From: Streptomyces sp. A012304
Lineage (GTDB): Bacteria > Actinomycetota > Actinomycetes > Streptomycetales > Streptomycetaceae
Reading direction: 5' to 3'
Length of the DNA: 64,000 nucleotides
Assembly (NCBI RefSeq): GCF_026008495.1
Contig: NZ_BQUN01000097.1
Location: 1-64,000, forward strand
Shown here: in pieces, positions 33,970 through 43,347 of the stretch
How the letters are laid out: each line of letters starts with the position of its first letter
Position numbering within the stretch: the first letter of the stretch is position 1
Made by a program: the position numbers and the translations under genes
The notes under the pieces: generated by a model
Database searches by the model: none
The model's input: the letters and a program-made list of their open reading frames with translations, nothing else
Told to the model about the DNA's origin: nothing

Positions 33970-35471
33970 GCTCGCACTCCCTCTCGGGACAGTGGACGTC
34001 GGACGAACCGCCGCAGCAGCGGCCACACCAGCACCAGGGCGATCACCGTGTAGACCGCGTAGGACACCGGCCCGCCCACCAGCCCGGACAGTTCGCCGCC
34101 GGACAGTTGCAGGGACCGCCGCCCCTGGAGTTCGGCCCGCGGGCCGAGGATGACGCCGACGATCAGCGGCAGCACCGGCAGCCCGAACCGCCGCATCGCG
34201 AACCCGATGAGTCCGAGGAGCAGCAGCAGGAACAGATCCAGCGGCTGCGCGTTGACGGCGTACGCGCCCATCGACGCGAAGAACAGGATCCCGGCGTAGA
34301 GATAGGGACGGGGGATCCGCAGCAGCCTCGCCCAGGCGGGCGCGAGCGGCAGGTTCAGCAGGAGCAGCAGCAGGTTGCCGATGAACAGGCTGGCGATCAG
34401 CACCCACACCAGGCTCGCCTCCCGCTCGAACAGCAGCGGGCCGGGCTGGATGCCGTACGACTGGAACGCGGCGAGCATGACCGCGGCGGTCGCGTTCGTC
34501 GGTAGGCCGATGGCCAGCATCGGCACCAGCGTGCCCGCGGCGGAGGCGTTGTTCGCCGCCTCGGGACCGGCCACCCCCTCGATGGCGCCCTTGCCGAACT
34601 CCTCGGGGTGCTTGCTCAGCCGCTTCTCCGTCGCGTACGACAGGAACGTCGGCAGCTCCGCGCCACCCGCCGGCAGCGCGCCGAACGGGAACCCGTACGC
34701 CGTGCCCCGCAGCCAGGGCTTCCACGACCGCTTCCAGTCGCTGCGGCCCATCCAGGGGCGGCCGACCGGGATGACCTCGGCGGGCTTGCGCCGCAGATGC
34801 GCGGCCACCCACAGCGCCTCGCCGACGGCGAAGATGCCCACGGCGACGACGACCACGTCGATCCCGTCCGCCAGCTGGGGTATCCCCAGCGTGAGCCGCT
34901 GCTGTCCGGACACCGCGTCGATGCCGACCAGGCCGATCGTCAGACCCAGCAGCAGTGAGATCAGACCGCGGACGCGGGACGCGCCCAGCACGGACGTGAC
35001 CGCGATGAACGACAGCAGCATCAGCGCGAAGTAGTCCGGCGCCCCCAGGCTGACCGCGAAGTCGACCACGAACGGGGTCACCAGCACCAGCAGCAGCGTG
35101 CCGATGGTGCCCGCCACGAAGGAACCGATCGCGGCGGTCGCGAGCGCCTGCGCCGCCCGGCCCGTCTTGGCCATCTTGTTGCCCTCGATGGCCGTCACCA
35201 CCGACGACGACTCCCCGGGGGTGTTCAGCAGGATGGAGGTGGTCGAGCCGCCGTACATGCCGCCGTAGAAGATGCCGGCGAACATGATGAACGCCTGGAC
35301 CGGCTCCATGCCGTAGGTGACCGGCAGCAGCAGCGCCACGGTCATCGCCGGGCCGATGCCCGGCAGGACGCCGACCGCGGTGCCGATGACGACGCCGACC
35401 AGCGCCAGCAGCAGGTTCATCGGGGCGACGACGTCCGCGAAGCCCTGCATGAGGTTGTTCAGGTTGTCCAT
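33966..35471 (-). CDS. tctA: Tripartite tricarboxylate transporter, large membrane subunit TctA
   Basis: The 501-aa protein has about eleven transmembrane helices. The TctA signature loops are clear: GVLPGIGPAMTVALLLP near the N-terminus, YGGMYGGSTTSILLNTPGE, and the second PTNATAAVMLAAFQSYGIQPG half. It is the permease that works with TctB and the periplasmic-type binding protein TctC, driven by an ion gradient. ATG 35471 (AAGGAA seven bases upstream) overlaps the tctB stop; GTG 35474 is an equally coupled alternative. Its stop overlaps the Usp gene start. Substrates of the family include citrate and other carboxylates; the specific one is unknown. Confidence 0.93.
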   Translation of the reverse strand: MDNLNNLMQGFADVVAPMNLLLALVGVVIGTAVGVLPGIGPAMTVALLLPVTYGMEPVQAFIMFAGIFYGGMYGGSTTSILLNTPGESSSVVTAIEGNKMAKTGRAAQALATAAIGSFVAGTIGTLLLVLVTPFVVDFAVSLGAPDYFALMLLSFIAVTSVLGASRVRGLISLLLGLTIGLVGIDAVSGQQRLTLGIPQLADGIDVVVVAVGIFAVGEALWVAAHLRRKPAEVIPVGRPWMGRSDWKRSWKPWLRGTAYGFPFGALPAGGAELPTFLSYATEKRLSKHPEEFGKGAIEGVAGPEAANNASAAGTLVPMLAIGLPTNATAAVMLAAFQSYGIQPGPLLFEREASLVWVLIASLFIGNLLLLLLNLPLAPAWARLLRIPRPYLYAGILFFASMGAYAVNAQPLDLFLLLLLGLIGFAMRRFGLPVLPLIVGVILGPRAELQGRRSLQLSGGELSGLVGGPVSYAVYTVIALVLVWPLLRRFVRRPLSREGVRA

Positions 35472-36004
35472 CACAGGATTCCTTGCAGGACACCGGCCGG
35501 GAGGTTCACACCGAGCCCGATCGCGAAGGCGTAGAACGTGGTGAGGGACAGCGTCACCGCGATCAGGAGGTTGCGTACGTAGTGCCGGTTGCCGAGGGCG
35601 AAGGCCGTTCCCCAGAACAGCAGCGTGCCGCTGATCACCCAGCCGAGCGGCTCGATCAGCAGCGCGTTCGCCACGAACACGCCGGTCAGCAGCAGGACCG
35701 TGCGCCAGTCGCCGCGCTGGGACAGGTCGACGTCCTCGCCGGCCTCCGGTTCACCGCGGCCGCCGCGGGCCACGTCCACGGCGTACACGGCGGCGGCCAC
35801 CACGAGCAGGACGCCCAGGATCAGGGGCACCGTGCGCGGTCCGACCGGGTCGGTGCCGCTGGTGACGTGCGGGATGTTCAGCCCGTCCACGATCACCGCG
35901 GTGCCCAGCAGGGCGAGGAACGCGCACACACCGTACTGTGCGCGGTCCTTGCCCTCGGGCGGACGGGTGTCCCGCGTGCTCAGCTCGTCCGTCGGGGAGC
36001 TCAT
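35471..36004 (-). CDS. tctB: Tripartite tricarboxylate transporter, small membrane subunit TctB
   Basis: The 177-aa protein has four transmembrane helices, a charged N-tail (about 1-24) and a cytoplasmic loop (GGRGEPEAGEDVDLSQRGDW). Size, helix pattern and place between tctC and tctA fit TctB, which is otherwise poorly conserved. The ATG overlaps the tctC stop (ATGA at 36001-36004). Confidence 0.88.
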   Translation of the reverse strand: MSSPTDELSTRDTRPPEGKDRAQYGVCAFLALLGTAVIVDGLNIPHVTSGTDPVGPRTVPLILGVLLVVAAAVYAVDVARGGRGEPEAGEDVDLSQRGDWRTVLLLTGVFVANALLIEPLGWVISGTLLFWGTAFALGNRHYVRNLLIAVTLSLTTFYAFAIGLGVNLPAGVLQGIL

Positions 36005-37011
36005 GCCAGGCCGAGCTCGGTCAGCAGGCCGGCGACGGACTTGTCCTGGTCCTCCAGGTAGGTGGTGAACGTGTCACCGGTGACGAAGGCGTCGGTCCAG
36101 CCGCGCTTGGTCAGCTCGGCCTTCCACTGCTCCGAGTCGTGCATCTTGGTCAGGGCGTCGACCCAGGTCTTCTTCTGGTCGTCGGTGATCCCGGGCGGGG
36201 CGACGATGCCGCGCCAGTTGGTGAAGACCAGGTCGATCCCGGAGTCCTTGAGCGTGGGGGCGTCCTTCACGGCGTCGATCGGCTTCTCGCTGGTCACCGC
36301 CAGCACCCGGACCTGGCCCGCCTCGATCTGGTCGAGGAACTCGCCGTATCCGCTGGCGCCGAAGGCGACCTTGTCGCCGAGGATGGCGGGCAGCAGCTCA
36401 CCGCCGCCGTCGTAGCTGACGTAGTTGACCTTCTTCGGTTCGATGCCGACGGCCTTCGCCAGCTGCATCGGCAGCAGATGGTCCGGGCCGCCCGGCGACG
36501 AGCCGCCGCCCACGGCCACCTTCTTGGGGTCCTTCTTCCACGCGGTGACGAGGTCGTCGATGGTCTTGTACGGGGAGTTCTTCGACACGACGATCGCGCC
36601 GGCCTCCTCGATCAGCTTGGCGAGCGGCGTGGTGTCGGTCAGCGTCGCCTTCGACTTCGAGGTGTACGCGGCGCCGACCACGCCCAGCCCCATCTGCATG
36701 GCCAGCTTGCCGTTGCCCTTCTCGTTCACCAGGCGCTGCAGGCCCACGGTGCCGCCGGCGCCGGGCAGGTTGTACACCTGCACGCCGGACGCCACCTTGG
36801 AGTCCTGCATCACCTGGGCGACGGTGCGGGCGGTGACGTCGTAGCCGCTGCCCGGGGTGTTGGGCACCATCAGCCGCAGACCGGTGACGGGCTTGCCGCC
36901 TCCGCTCCCGCTCCCCGACTCCTCCTTGTCCGCGGTGGCGCCGCAGGCGCTGACGGCGAGCATCGACACGGTGGCAAGAGCACCGAGAAGTGCGGCTCTG
37001 CGAGATCTCAT
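36001..37011 (-). CDS. tctC: Tripartite tricarboxylate transporter, substrate-binding lipoprotein TctC
   Basis: The 336-aa protein has lipobox LAVSAC (Cys about 23), a Gly/Ser linker, and the TctC (Bug) fold: LMVPNTPGSGYDVTARTVA with the phosphate-loop-like PG, YNLPGAGGTVGLQRL, and KVAVGGGSSPGGPDHLLPM. Bug proteins bind carboxylates through two water-bridged loops, and the GAGG loop is present. It is the first gene of the five-gene leftward operon. About 100 bp separates it from the divergent sensor kinase, and that region must hold both promoters. Confidence 0.92.
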   Translation of the reverse strand: MRSRRAALLGALATVSMLAVSACGATADKEESGSGSGGGKPVTGLRLMVPNTPGSGYDVTARTVAQVMQDSKVASGVQVYNLPGAGGTVGLQRLVNEKGNGKLAMQMGLGVVGAAYTSKSKATLTDTTPLAKLIEEAGAIVVSKNSPYKTIDDLVTAWKKDPKKVAVGGGSSPGGPDHLLPMQLAKAVGIEPKKVNYVSYDGGGELLPAILGDKVAFGASGYGEFLDQIEAGQVRVLAVTSEKPIDAVKDAPTLKDSGIDLVFTNWRGIVAPPGITDDQKKTWVDALTKMHDSEQWKAELTKRGWTDAFVTGDTFTTYLEDQDKSVAGLLTELGLA

Positions 37012-37108
37012 GGCTCATCTCTTTCGCTTGGGCGAGTCCGGCGCCATGATTGTGCGGTTCCTCGGACAGCCCGTCTGCCTTGTGTGACCATTGAAGGTTG
37101 AGTTCATA

Positions 37109-38758
37109 GTGGTCGTTGCGTCACGTCGCCATACCCTCGCCGGTGAGCTGCTGGTATTGCAGCTCGCCATCGTGGTGATCGTGCTGTTCGCGGTCGCCGC
37201 GGTGTCGCTGGCACAGTCCAAGGCGACGTTCGACCGGGTCGAGGGCCGGCGGGTCACCGCCCTAGCCGAGGAACTGGCCGGAAATCCCCTGTTGCGCAGC
37301 CAGCTGGTCCGCCCCGTCCCCGCCGAGACCCTCGCGCCGCTGTTGCAGACCCGGCTCACCCAGACGAACGTCACCTCCGTCACCGTCGCGGACGCGTCCG
37401 GTGAGATCGTCGCCGCCACCAATCCCACCCTCGTCGGGACCCGGCTGCCGGTCTCGGGCCCCAGCGTGGCGAAGGCGCGCGGCTGGTCGGGGGAGCTGGC
37501 GGTGGGCGGGGTCCGTGAGCTGGTCGCGCAGGTCCCGGTGCTCGGCGACGACCCGGACCACATCGGGAAGCACCTCGGCACGGTCATGATCGGCCGTGTC
37601 TCACCGACGGTCTGGCAGCGGCTGAACGGCGCCTCGTCGTATCTGCTCGCCTACCTCGGCATCGCCAGCGTCCTCGGGGTGGCCGGCTCCTGGCTGCTGG
37701 CCCGGCGGATCAAACGCCAGACCTTCGGCCTCGAACCACGCGAGATCGCCGGCCTCGCCGAACACCGCGAGGCCATGCTGTTCGGCATCGCCGAGGGTGT
37801 GATCGCGCTCGACCCCCAGCTGAGGCTCACCCTGGTCAACGAGGTCGGCCGCAAGCTGCTCGACCTGCCCGAGACCTGCGTCGGCATGAGCCTGGCCGAC
37901 CTCGGCATCCAGGGCAGGCTGTACGACGTGCTGGCCGGGACCGGCGGCGAACACGGCACCGAGCGGCGCGACGAGGTCGTGGTGCGCCGGGGCCGGGTGC
38001 TGGTGATGAACCGGATGGACGTCACCAAGGACGGCCGTCGGCTCGGCTCGGTCACCACCCTGCGGGACCGCACCGAGCTCGCCCAGCTGGAACGGGAGCT
38101 GGGCTCGTTCCGCAGCAGCACCGAACTGCTGCGCGCCCAGGCCCACGAGTTCTCCAACCAGCTGCACACCATCTCCGGGCTCATCCAGATCGGCGAGCAC
38201 GACGAGGTCGTACGGTACGTCCGCGCCCTGCGCCGGCACCGCGAGTCGCTCGACCTGACCCTCACCAGCCGGGTCCGCGACCGGGCCGTCGCAGCGCTGC
38301 TGATGGCGAAGTCGGCACTCGCGGCGGAACGCAAGGTCCGGCTGCGCATCTCCGAACGCACCGCCCTCGACCGGCTGGAGCCGACGGACTCCGCGGACGT
38401 GGCGACGGTGCTCGGCAACCTCGTCGACAACGCCCTCGACGCGGCCGCGGCCCCCGATCGCGAGGGCGACGCCTGGGTGGAGGTCGAGCTGCGCCAGGAC
38501 GCCTCCAGCGTGGAGATCGTGGTCCGCGACTCCGGGCCGGGCGTGGCTCCGGAACTCGCGCAGGAAGTGTTCGCCCACGGCTTCACCACGAAGGCCGCGC
38601 AGGGCGGGGACCGGGGCATCGGCCTGGCGCTCACCCGGCTGGTCTGCACCCGCAGGGGCGGCGAGGTGTCGGTGTCCAACACGCCGGAGGGGGCCATGTT
38701 CACCGCCTGGATGTCCGTAGGTCAGCTCATCGGTCGGGAGACGGAGGAAGTCGGATGA
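37109..38758 (+). CDS. CitA/DpiB-type sensor histidine kinase
   Basis: The 549-aa kinase has one helix near the N-terminus (about 12-35), an extracytoplasmic PAS-like (CitAP) domain (about 40-170), a second helix (about 175-195), a cytoplasmic PAS domain, and a kinase core. The phospho-acceptor is in QAHEFSNQLHTISGL, the N box is NLVDNALDAA, and the G boxes are DSGPGV and GDRGIGLAL. This architecture is typical of citrate and C4-dicarboxylate sensors. The start is uncertain: TTG 37091 has no ribosome binding site, while GTG 37109 is preceded by AAGGTTGAG and is preferred. The gene is divergent from tctCBA, whose substrate it probably senses. Confidence 0.88.
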   Translation: MVVASRRHTLAGELLVLQLAIVVIVLFAVAAVSLAQSKATFDRVEGRRVTALAEELAGNPLLRSQLVRPVPAETLAPLLQTRLTQTNVTSVTVADASGEIVAATNPTLVGTRLPVSGPSVAKARGWSGELAVGGVRELVAQVPVLGDDPDHIGKHLGTVMIGRVSPTVWQRLNGASSYLLAYLGIASVLGVAGSWLLARRIKRQTFGLEPREIAGLAEHREAMLFGIAEGVIALDPQLRLTLVNEVGRKLLDLPETCVGMSLADLGIQGRLYDVLAGTGGEHGTERRDEVVVRRGRVLVMNRMDVTKDGRRLGSVTTLRDRTELAQLERELGSFRSSTELLRAQAHEFSNQLHTISGLIQIGEHDEVVRYVRALRRHRESLDLTLTSRVRDRAVAALLMAKSALAAERKVRLRISERTALDRLEPTDSADVATVLGNLVDNALDAAAAPDREGDAWVEVELRQDASSVEIVVRDSGPGVAPELAQEVFAHGFTTKAAQGGDRGIGLALTRLVCTRRGGEVSVSNTPEGAMFTAWMSVGQLIGRETEEVG

Positions 38759-39432
38759 TCGACGTACTTGTGGTCGAGGACGACTTCATGGTGGCGCGGA
38801 TCCACCGTGGATTCGTCGACAGTGTCGAGGGTTTCCGGGTGGTCGGGACGGCGGACTGCGGGGAGCGGGCGCTCACCGCCGTCGCGGAACTCCAGCCCGA
38901 TCTGGTCCTGCTCGACCTGTACCTGCCCGACATGTTCGGTCTGGACGTCGTCCCCCGGCTGCGCGACGCCGGCCACGACTGCGACGTGATGGTGATCAGC
39001 GCCGCCCGTGAGGCGGAGGCGGTCCGGGGCGCCGTCCGTCAGGGCGTCGTCGACTACCTGCTGAAACCGTTCGACGCCGACGACCTCAAGGACCGGCTGG
39101 AACGCTACAGCTCCCGCCGCAGCGGCCTGAGCGCCGGCACGGTCAGCGGACAGGCCGACGTGGACCGGGCACTGGGCCGGGTCGCGGCACCGACGGTGGC
39201 GCCCACCCTGCCGAAGGGCATGAGCGTGGAGACCTCGGAACTGGTCGAGCGCACCCTGCGCGCGGCCGACGGCTCGCTGTCCGCGGCCGAGTGCGCGACG
39301 CGGGTCGGCATCTCCCGCGTCAGCGCGCGCCGCTACCTCGAACACCTCACGGTCACCGGCCAGGCGGAGGTGTCGCTGCGCTACGGCCAGGCGGGCCGCC
39401 CGGAACGCCGCTACCACTGGCGCGTCCGGTAG
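38755..39432 (+). CDS. CitB/DctR-type response regulator
   Basis: The 225-aa protein has a receiver domain (1-120) with acidic pocket Glu8-Asp9-Asp10, phospho-acceptor Asp54 in VLLDLYLPD and Lys in YLLKPFD. It ends in a winged HTH (about 165-225: SAAECATRVGISRVSARRYL). It overlaps the sensor kinase stop by four bases (ATGA), so the two form a coupled pair. Regulators of this type activate a divergent carboxylate transporter, here tctCBA. It converges with the STAND gene with only nine bases between stop codons and no visible terminator. Confidence 0.92.
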   Translation: MIDVLVVEDDFMVARIHRGFVDSVEGFRVVGTADCGERALTAVAELQPDLVLLDLYLPDMFGLDVVPRLRDAGHDCDVMVISAAREAEAVRGAVRQGVVDYLLKPFDADDLKDRLERYSSRRSGLSAGTVSGQADVDRALGRVAAPTVAPTLPKGMSVETSELVERTLRAADGSLSAAECATRVGISRVSARRYLEHLTVTGQAEVSLRYGQAGRPERRYHWRVR

Positions 39433-39441
39433 CGGGGCCGG

Positions 39442-42400
39442 TCACCGCACGGCGAGGGTGTGGGCCAGCCGGAACAGTTCGCGCAGTCGCGGATCGTCGC
39501 TGTGGGCCGAGGCCAGGGCGGACACCTCCGCGTCGCCGAGCGGGACGAGCGGACGCCGCAGGATCGAGGCGGGGTGGTGCAGGTCGTGCACCTCGGTGAC
39601 CCGGTCCGTGGACCGCCGCCGTCCCCAGGCCGTGACATCGCGATGGCCGGACCAGGCGACGAACCGCCCTCCGGGCGGCGCGACCACCGTCTTCGGCAGG
39701 GTGCCGCGGCCGGCGACGACATCGGGGGCGGCGCACGCTCTCAGGCCGTCGGTCGTGTCGAAGAAGCGCACACGGTCCTCGCTGTGCGCGATGCCGCAGA
39801 CGATCCCCCAGGCCGGCACGGCGGCGAGCTCCGACAACGGTGGTGTGTCGAGCCGCGCGACCGGCTCCAGGTCGGTGCCGTCCAGCTCCCAGAGCATCAC
39901 ACCGCCGCGCCGCCCGGCGGTCAGCAGCAGATCCTCGTCGGCGAAGACGAGGTCCCGCACACCCGTGTGGTCGCGGGGCACCGCGGCGGCGGCCAGCACC
40001 TCGGAGAGTTCCGCGTCCGTGGCGATGAGCCGTTGGCCGTCGCACAGGACCAGCCCGTCGCCGTCGGGTGCGACGGCGGTCCGGACGGCGGATGCCAGCC
40101 CCCAGTCACGCAGGTCCACGTTCCGCAGGTGCCCGCCGCCGTCCTGCACGAGCGCCCTCGGTGCGAGGGCCAGCCCGGCCACGAACCCCTCGGCCGTGGC
40201 CACGACGTTCGTCCCTGACAGGCGTTTCCCACGGGCCAGCACCGTCGTGCCGTCGGGCCCGTGACGGACGAGCTCCATGCTGTTCTCCCGCCCCTTCGGC
40301 GACCGCACGGCCACCACCTCGGCTGGTCCGAGGCAGGCGAAGGACCAGTGGTCGACGGAGCCACGGGACAGCACGGTCCGACGGCCCGTGTCGATGTCGA
40401 GGGTCTCGATGACCTCCTCGGCTCCCTCGCTCCCGCGCGGGTCCGGGCCGGGCTCGACCGTGGCCACCGCCAGGACGGCGCTGCCGGGCTCACGGGAGAA
40501 GGAGCAGTACCGGGCCGACCACAGGTGGAAGTCCTCGGGCAGCTCCGTCGTGGCGGCCCGCGCGGCGTCGGCGATCAGGGCGGCGGTCCGGCGGACGGGC
40601 GTGGCGCGCAGCCAGTCCAGCAGGGAGCGGTCCGCGGGAGTCGAGGGGGACCAGCGCCGCCGGGGGATGCGCCGCACCAGCCGCACCGCGTCGGCCAGGG
40701 GCGCCTCGCACAGCAGCTCCCAGAACTCGGGCCAGTGGCCGGTGCGGAGGAGGCGGTGCGCCTGGTCCTCGAGTTCCCGCGGCGGCAGGGGCCGCCGGGG
40801 AGGCGACAGCGGCCACCAGCCGTGCACGGTGAGGGTGACGGCGGGCCAGTGGTGGACGTAGTCGTCGAGGTTCACCGGCCGTGAACGGGCGTTTTCCTCC
40901 GGATCGTCCGGCAGACCGGCCGCCCGGCGGGCCCGGTTCAGCTCGCGCAGCGTGCCCGTCAGCTGACCCCCGTACGTGTCGGGCGACTCGTCGGCCAGAC
41001 GCCGCCATACGGCGACGGCCTCGCCGCCCACCGCCACCGCCTCCTCGGGACGGCCCGCGTCGAGGAGTCCGTCACGCAGCGAGCCCAGGGCACGGCCGTG
41101 GGCCTCGGCGTAGCGGTGGGGGTGGGCCTCCGTCAGCCGCCGTGTGATCGCGACCGCCTCCCGCGCCGCGTCGACGGCCTCCGTGAAGCGGCCATCGGCG
41201 GACAGCGACCGGTACAGCGCGACGAGCGCCTCGGAGAGCGCCGTCTCCTCGACCAGCAGACCGTCGGCCGTCAGCCGCCGGCTCAGCTCGACGGCCTTGC
41301 GCGGGGCGTCGGTCCCCTGCGGTGGTGTGAAGGTCAGGGCGGCCGCGTTGGTGAGGGCGATCGCCAGGCCCCGACGGTACTGGGGATCGTGCTCGGCGAG
41401 AGCGCGGTAGATCTCCGTCGCCCGGTGGTTGGCCCGGTACGCCTCCTCCCACTGGCCGGCCCGCTCCCGGTAGATGGCGACGTTGGCGAGCGCGGTGGCG
41501 AGATGCGGCTCGTACTCCGTACCGTCCGTGGCGGCGAGGCGTTCGAACAGCTCCAAGACCCTTTCCTGGGCGTCCAGGGCCTCTGCGTTCCGTCCGAGGG
41601 CGTTGAGGGAACTCGCCACGTTCGTCAGGGCACGGCCGAGGTGTTCCTCGTACTGCTGCGGGTCGCTCGCGGCGAGTTCGCCGAACAGCTCCGCTGCGCG
41701 CTGCGCGGCCTCCAGCGCCTCCTCCGTGCGGCCGAGGTCCTTCAGGTAGTTGCCGTGATTGACGTAGAGCTTGGCGTGGAGGAACGGGTCGTCGGTGGCG
41801 GCGAGCCGGTGTTCGAGCAGGCGGACCAGGACGGACGCCCGTCCGACGGCGAGGTCCGCGGGGACGGGTTCGGGAAGCCGGGCGGCGATGGCCTCGAGCA
41901 GGCCGGGCGCGATGTCGGGCAGCCCGGCCAGGGCGGTGAGGGCGGCGCCTTTGGCCGCGACGGCGAGGCCGGGGTCGGCGGACAGCCGAGGGTACAGACA
42001 GGAGGGCCCCACGTGCGGCCACCGCCCCGCCGCGGCGGCCAGCGCCGTGACGGGCCGGGCGGGTCCGGTGCCGTGCCGCAGCACGGTCGCCGCGGTGTCC
42101 GCCGCCCACGGCTGGGACGGGTAGTCGGCGGGGTGCCCGGGCAGCGTGAGGGCGACGAAGTCCTCGGCGAGGCGGTCGGGGTAGAGAGGTTCGAGAACGG
42201 TGTCGCCCGCGGCGGCGGGCGGCGGATAGCAGACGGCGTGATCGGCGAGGACCTCGGCGGTCGGGTGGTCCAACCGCAGGTCGTCCACGAGCAGGGCGCC
42301 CCGCTCAGGGGGCTGGGCACCGCCCAGCGAGGCGGCGAAGACGGTCCGGTTCATCACCGGGGGCGGTGTGGTGATACGCCCCTGACCCCGCTTGTCGTGC

Positions 42401-43347
42401 AGCAACGTCCAGGCCAGCTGCTCACGGTCCAGCAGGTAGACGGTCAGGCCCGCCAGGTCCTTCGGCGCCCGACGGCCGGTGGCCCGGGCGTCCACCGCGA
42501 CCAGTGCGGCCATGTGCACGGCGAGCGTGAGGCCGAAGTCGGGATGCGTCAGCTCCGGCCGGTCCCGGGGCGGGTCGAGCCCGTACCGGGCGGCGAAGCC
42601 GTGCAGGGCCGCCCGGAACATCTCCAGCCGGCCGTCGGTGACGCCGCGCCCCGGGCCGTCGGTGACGCCGTAACCCCGGCCGTCCACGTGGCCGTGCTCC
42701 GGGCCCTCGGCGCCGTGCTCCGGGGCGAGCGGCGGCAGTTCCTGCGTGGACGTGGCCACCTGCTCGTTGCTCAGGGCGGCCCGCAGCGCCGGCCAGGGGG
42801 TCGTGTCGCGCGCCACGAGGAGGACGCGGGTCGGCACTCCGGGCCGGTGCAGCAGGGCGTTGCTGAACAGCCAGGTCAGACTGGTCAGGGCCCAGCGGTC
42901 GGCATAGTCGACCAGGAGCAGCAGCCCGGCCGTGTCCGTCAGGCGCAGGTCCTGACTGCCCGGCGGGGGCAGGACGCTGCCTGGCCCCTCCACGGCGGTG
43001 ACCACTTTCCAGCCCAGCGACCCCATCTCGTGGGCCAGTTGGTGGGCGAGCCGCGTCTTGCCCTGGCCGCCCGGGCCGTGCAACCAGCGTGCCGCACGCG
43101 GCGGCCCCTCGGCGCACCAGGCGCGCAGGGAGGCCAGCTCGCCCTCCCGGCCGGTGAACGGCACCACGGCGAAACGGGCGTTGAGCATCCGGCTGGGCTG
43201 CTCACTGAACCACGCCGGGTCGGGCTCCTTCGGGGCACGCCAGGTCCGCAGGAGATAGAGCGGGGTGCCGTCCCCGAAGACATGGATGTCCGCGCCGACG
43301 GCGCCGTAGGCGAACCCACCGGTCGCCGTGACGTGCTGGGTGCTCAC
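39442..43347 (-). CDS. NLR-like STAND NTPase with N-terminal amyloid-type motif, TPR repeats and C-terminal propeller
   Basis: The 1301-aa protein is built like an NLR receptor. Residues 4-26 form a short glycine-rich motif (GFAYGAVGADIHVF) with no fold of its own. An NTPase follows, with Walker A GPGGQGKT (91-98) and Walker B LLLLVDYAD (142-150); then helical modules, TPR repeats (about 525-790: KLYVNHGNYLKDLGRTEEAL and successors) and a WD/propeller-like region (about 960-1301). The N-terminal motif repeats that at the C-terminus of the overlapping 146-aa protein, as in described bacterial amyloid-signalling pairs. The likely role is ligand sensing by the propeller or TPRs, oligomerisation, then templating of the small effector. 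The start is GTG 43347, overlapping the upstream stop (GTGA). A small internal duplication (GYGVTDGPGRGVTDG, about 226-240) lies in the linker. Confidence 0.8.
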   Translation of the reverse strand: MSTQHVTATGGFAYGAVGADIHVFGDGTPLYLLRTWRAPKEPDPAWFSEQPSRMLNARFAVVPFTGREGELASLRAWCAEGPPRAARWLHGPGGQGKTRLAHQLAHEMGSLGWKVVTAVEGPGSVLPPPGSQDLRLTDTAGLLLLVDYADRWALTSLTWLFSNALLHRPGVPTRVLLVARDTTPWPALRAALSNEQVATSTQELPPLAPEHGAEGPEHGHVDGRGYGVTDGPGRGVTDGRLEMFRAALHGFAARYGLDPPRDRPELTHPDFGLTLAVHMAALVAVDARATGRRAPKDLAGLTVYLLDREQLAWTLLHDKRGQGRITTPPPVMNRTVFAASLGGAQPPERGALLVDDLRLDHPTAEVLADHAVCYPPPAAAGDTVLEPLYPDRLAEDFVALTLPGHPADYPSQPWAADTAATVLRHGTGPARPVTALAAAAGRWPHVGPSCLYPRLSADPGLAVAAKGAALTALAGLPDIAPGLLEAIAARLPEPVPADLAVGRASVLVRLLEHRLAATDDPFLHAKLYVNHGNYLKDLGRTEEALEAAQRAAELFGELAASDPQQYEEHLGRALTNVASSLNALGRNAEALDAQERVLELFERLAATDGTEYEPHLATALANVAIYRERAGQWEEAYRANHRATEIYRALAEHDPQYRRGLAIALTNAAALTFTPPQGTDAPRKAVELSRRLTADGLLVEETALSEALVALYRSLSADGRFTEAVDAAREAVAITRRLTEAHPHRYAEAHGRALGSLRDGLLDAGRPEEAVAVGGEAVAVWRRLADESPDTYGGQLTGTLRELNRARRAAGLPDDPEENARSRPVNLDDYVHHWPAVTLTVHGWWPLSPPRRPLPPRELEDQAHRLLRTGHWPEFWELLCEAPLADAVRLVRRIPRRRWSPSTPADRSLLDWLRATPVRRTAALIADAARAATTELPEDFHLWSARYCSFSREPGSAVLAVATVEPGPDPRGSEGAEEVIETLDIDTGRRTVLSRGSVDHWSFACLGPAEVVAVRSPKGRENSMELVRHGPDGTTVLARGKRLSGTNVVATAEGFVAGLALAPRALVQDGGGHLRNVDLRDWGLASAVRTAVAPDGDGLVLCDGQRLIATDAELSEVLAAAAVPRDHTGVRDLVFADEDLLLTAGRRGGVMLWELDGTDLEPVARLDTPPLSELAAVPAWGIVCGIAHSEDRVRFFDTTDGLRACAAPDVVAGRGTLPKTVVAPPGGRFVAWSGHRDVTAWGRRRSTDRVTEVHDLHHPASILRRPLVPLGDAEVSALASAHSDDPRLRELFRLAHTLAVR

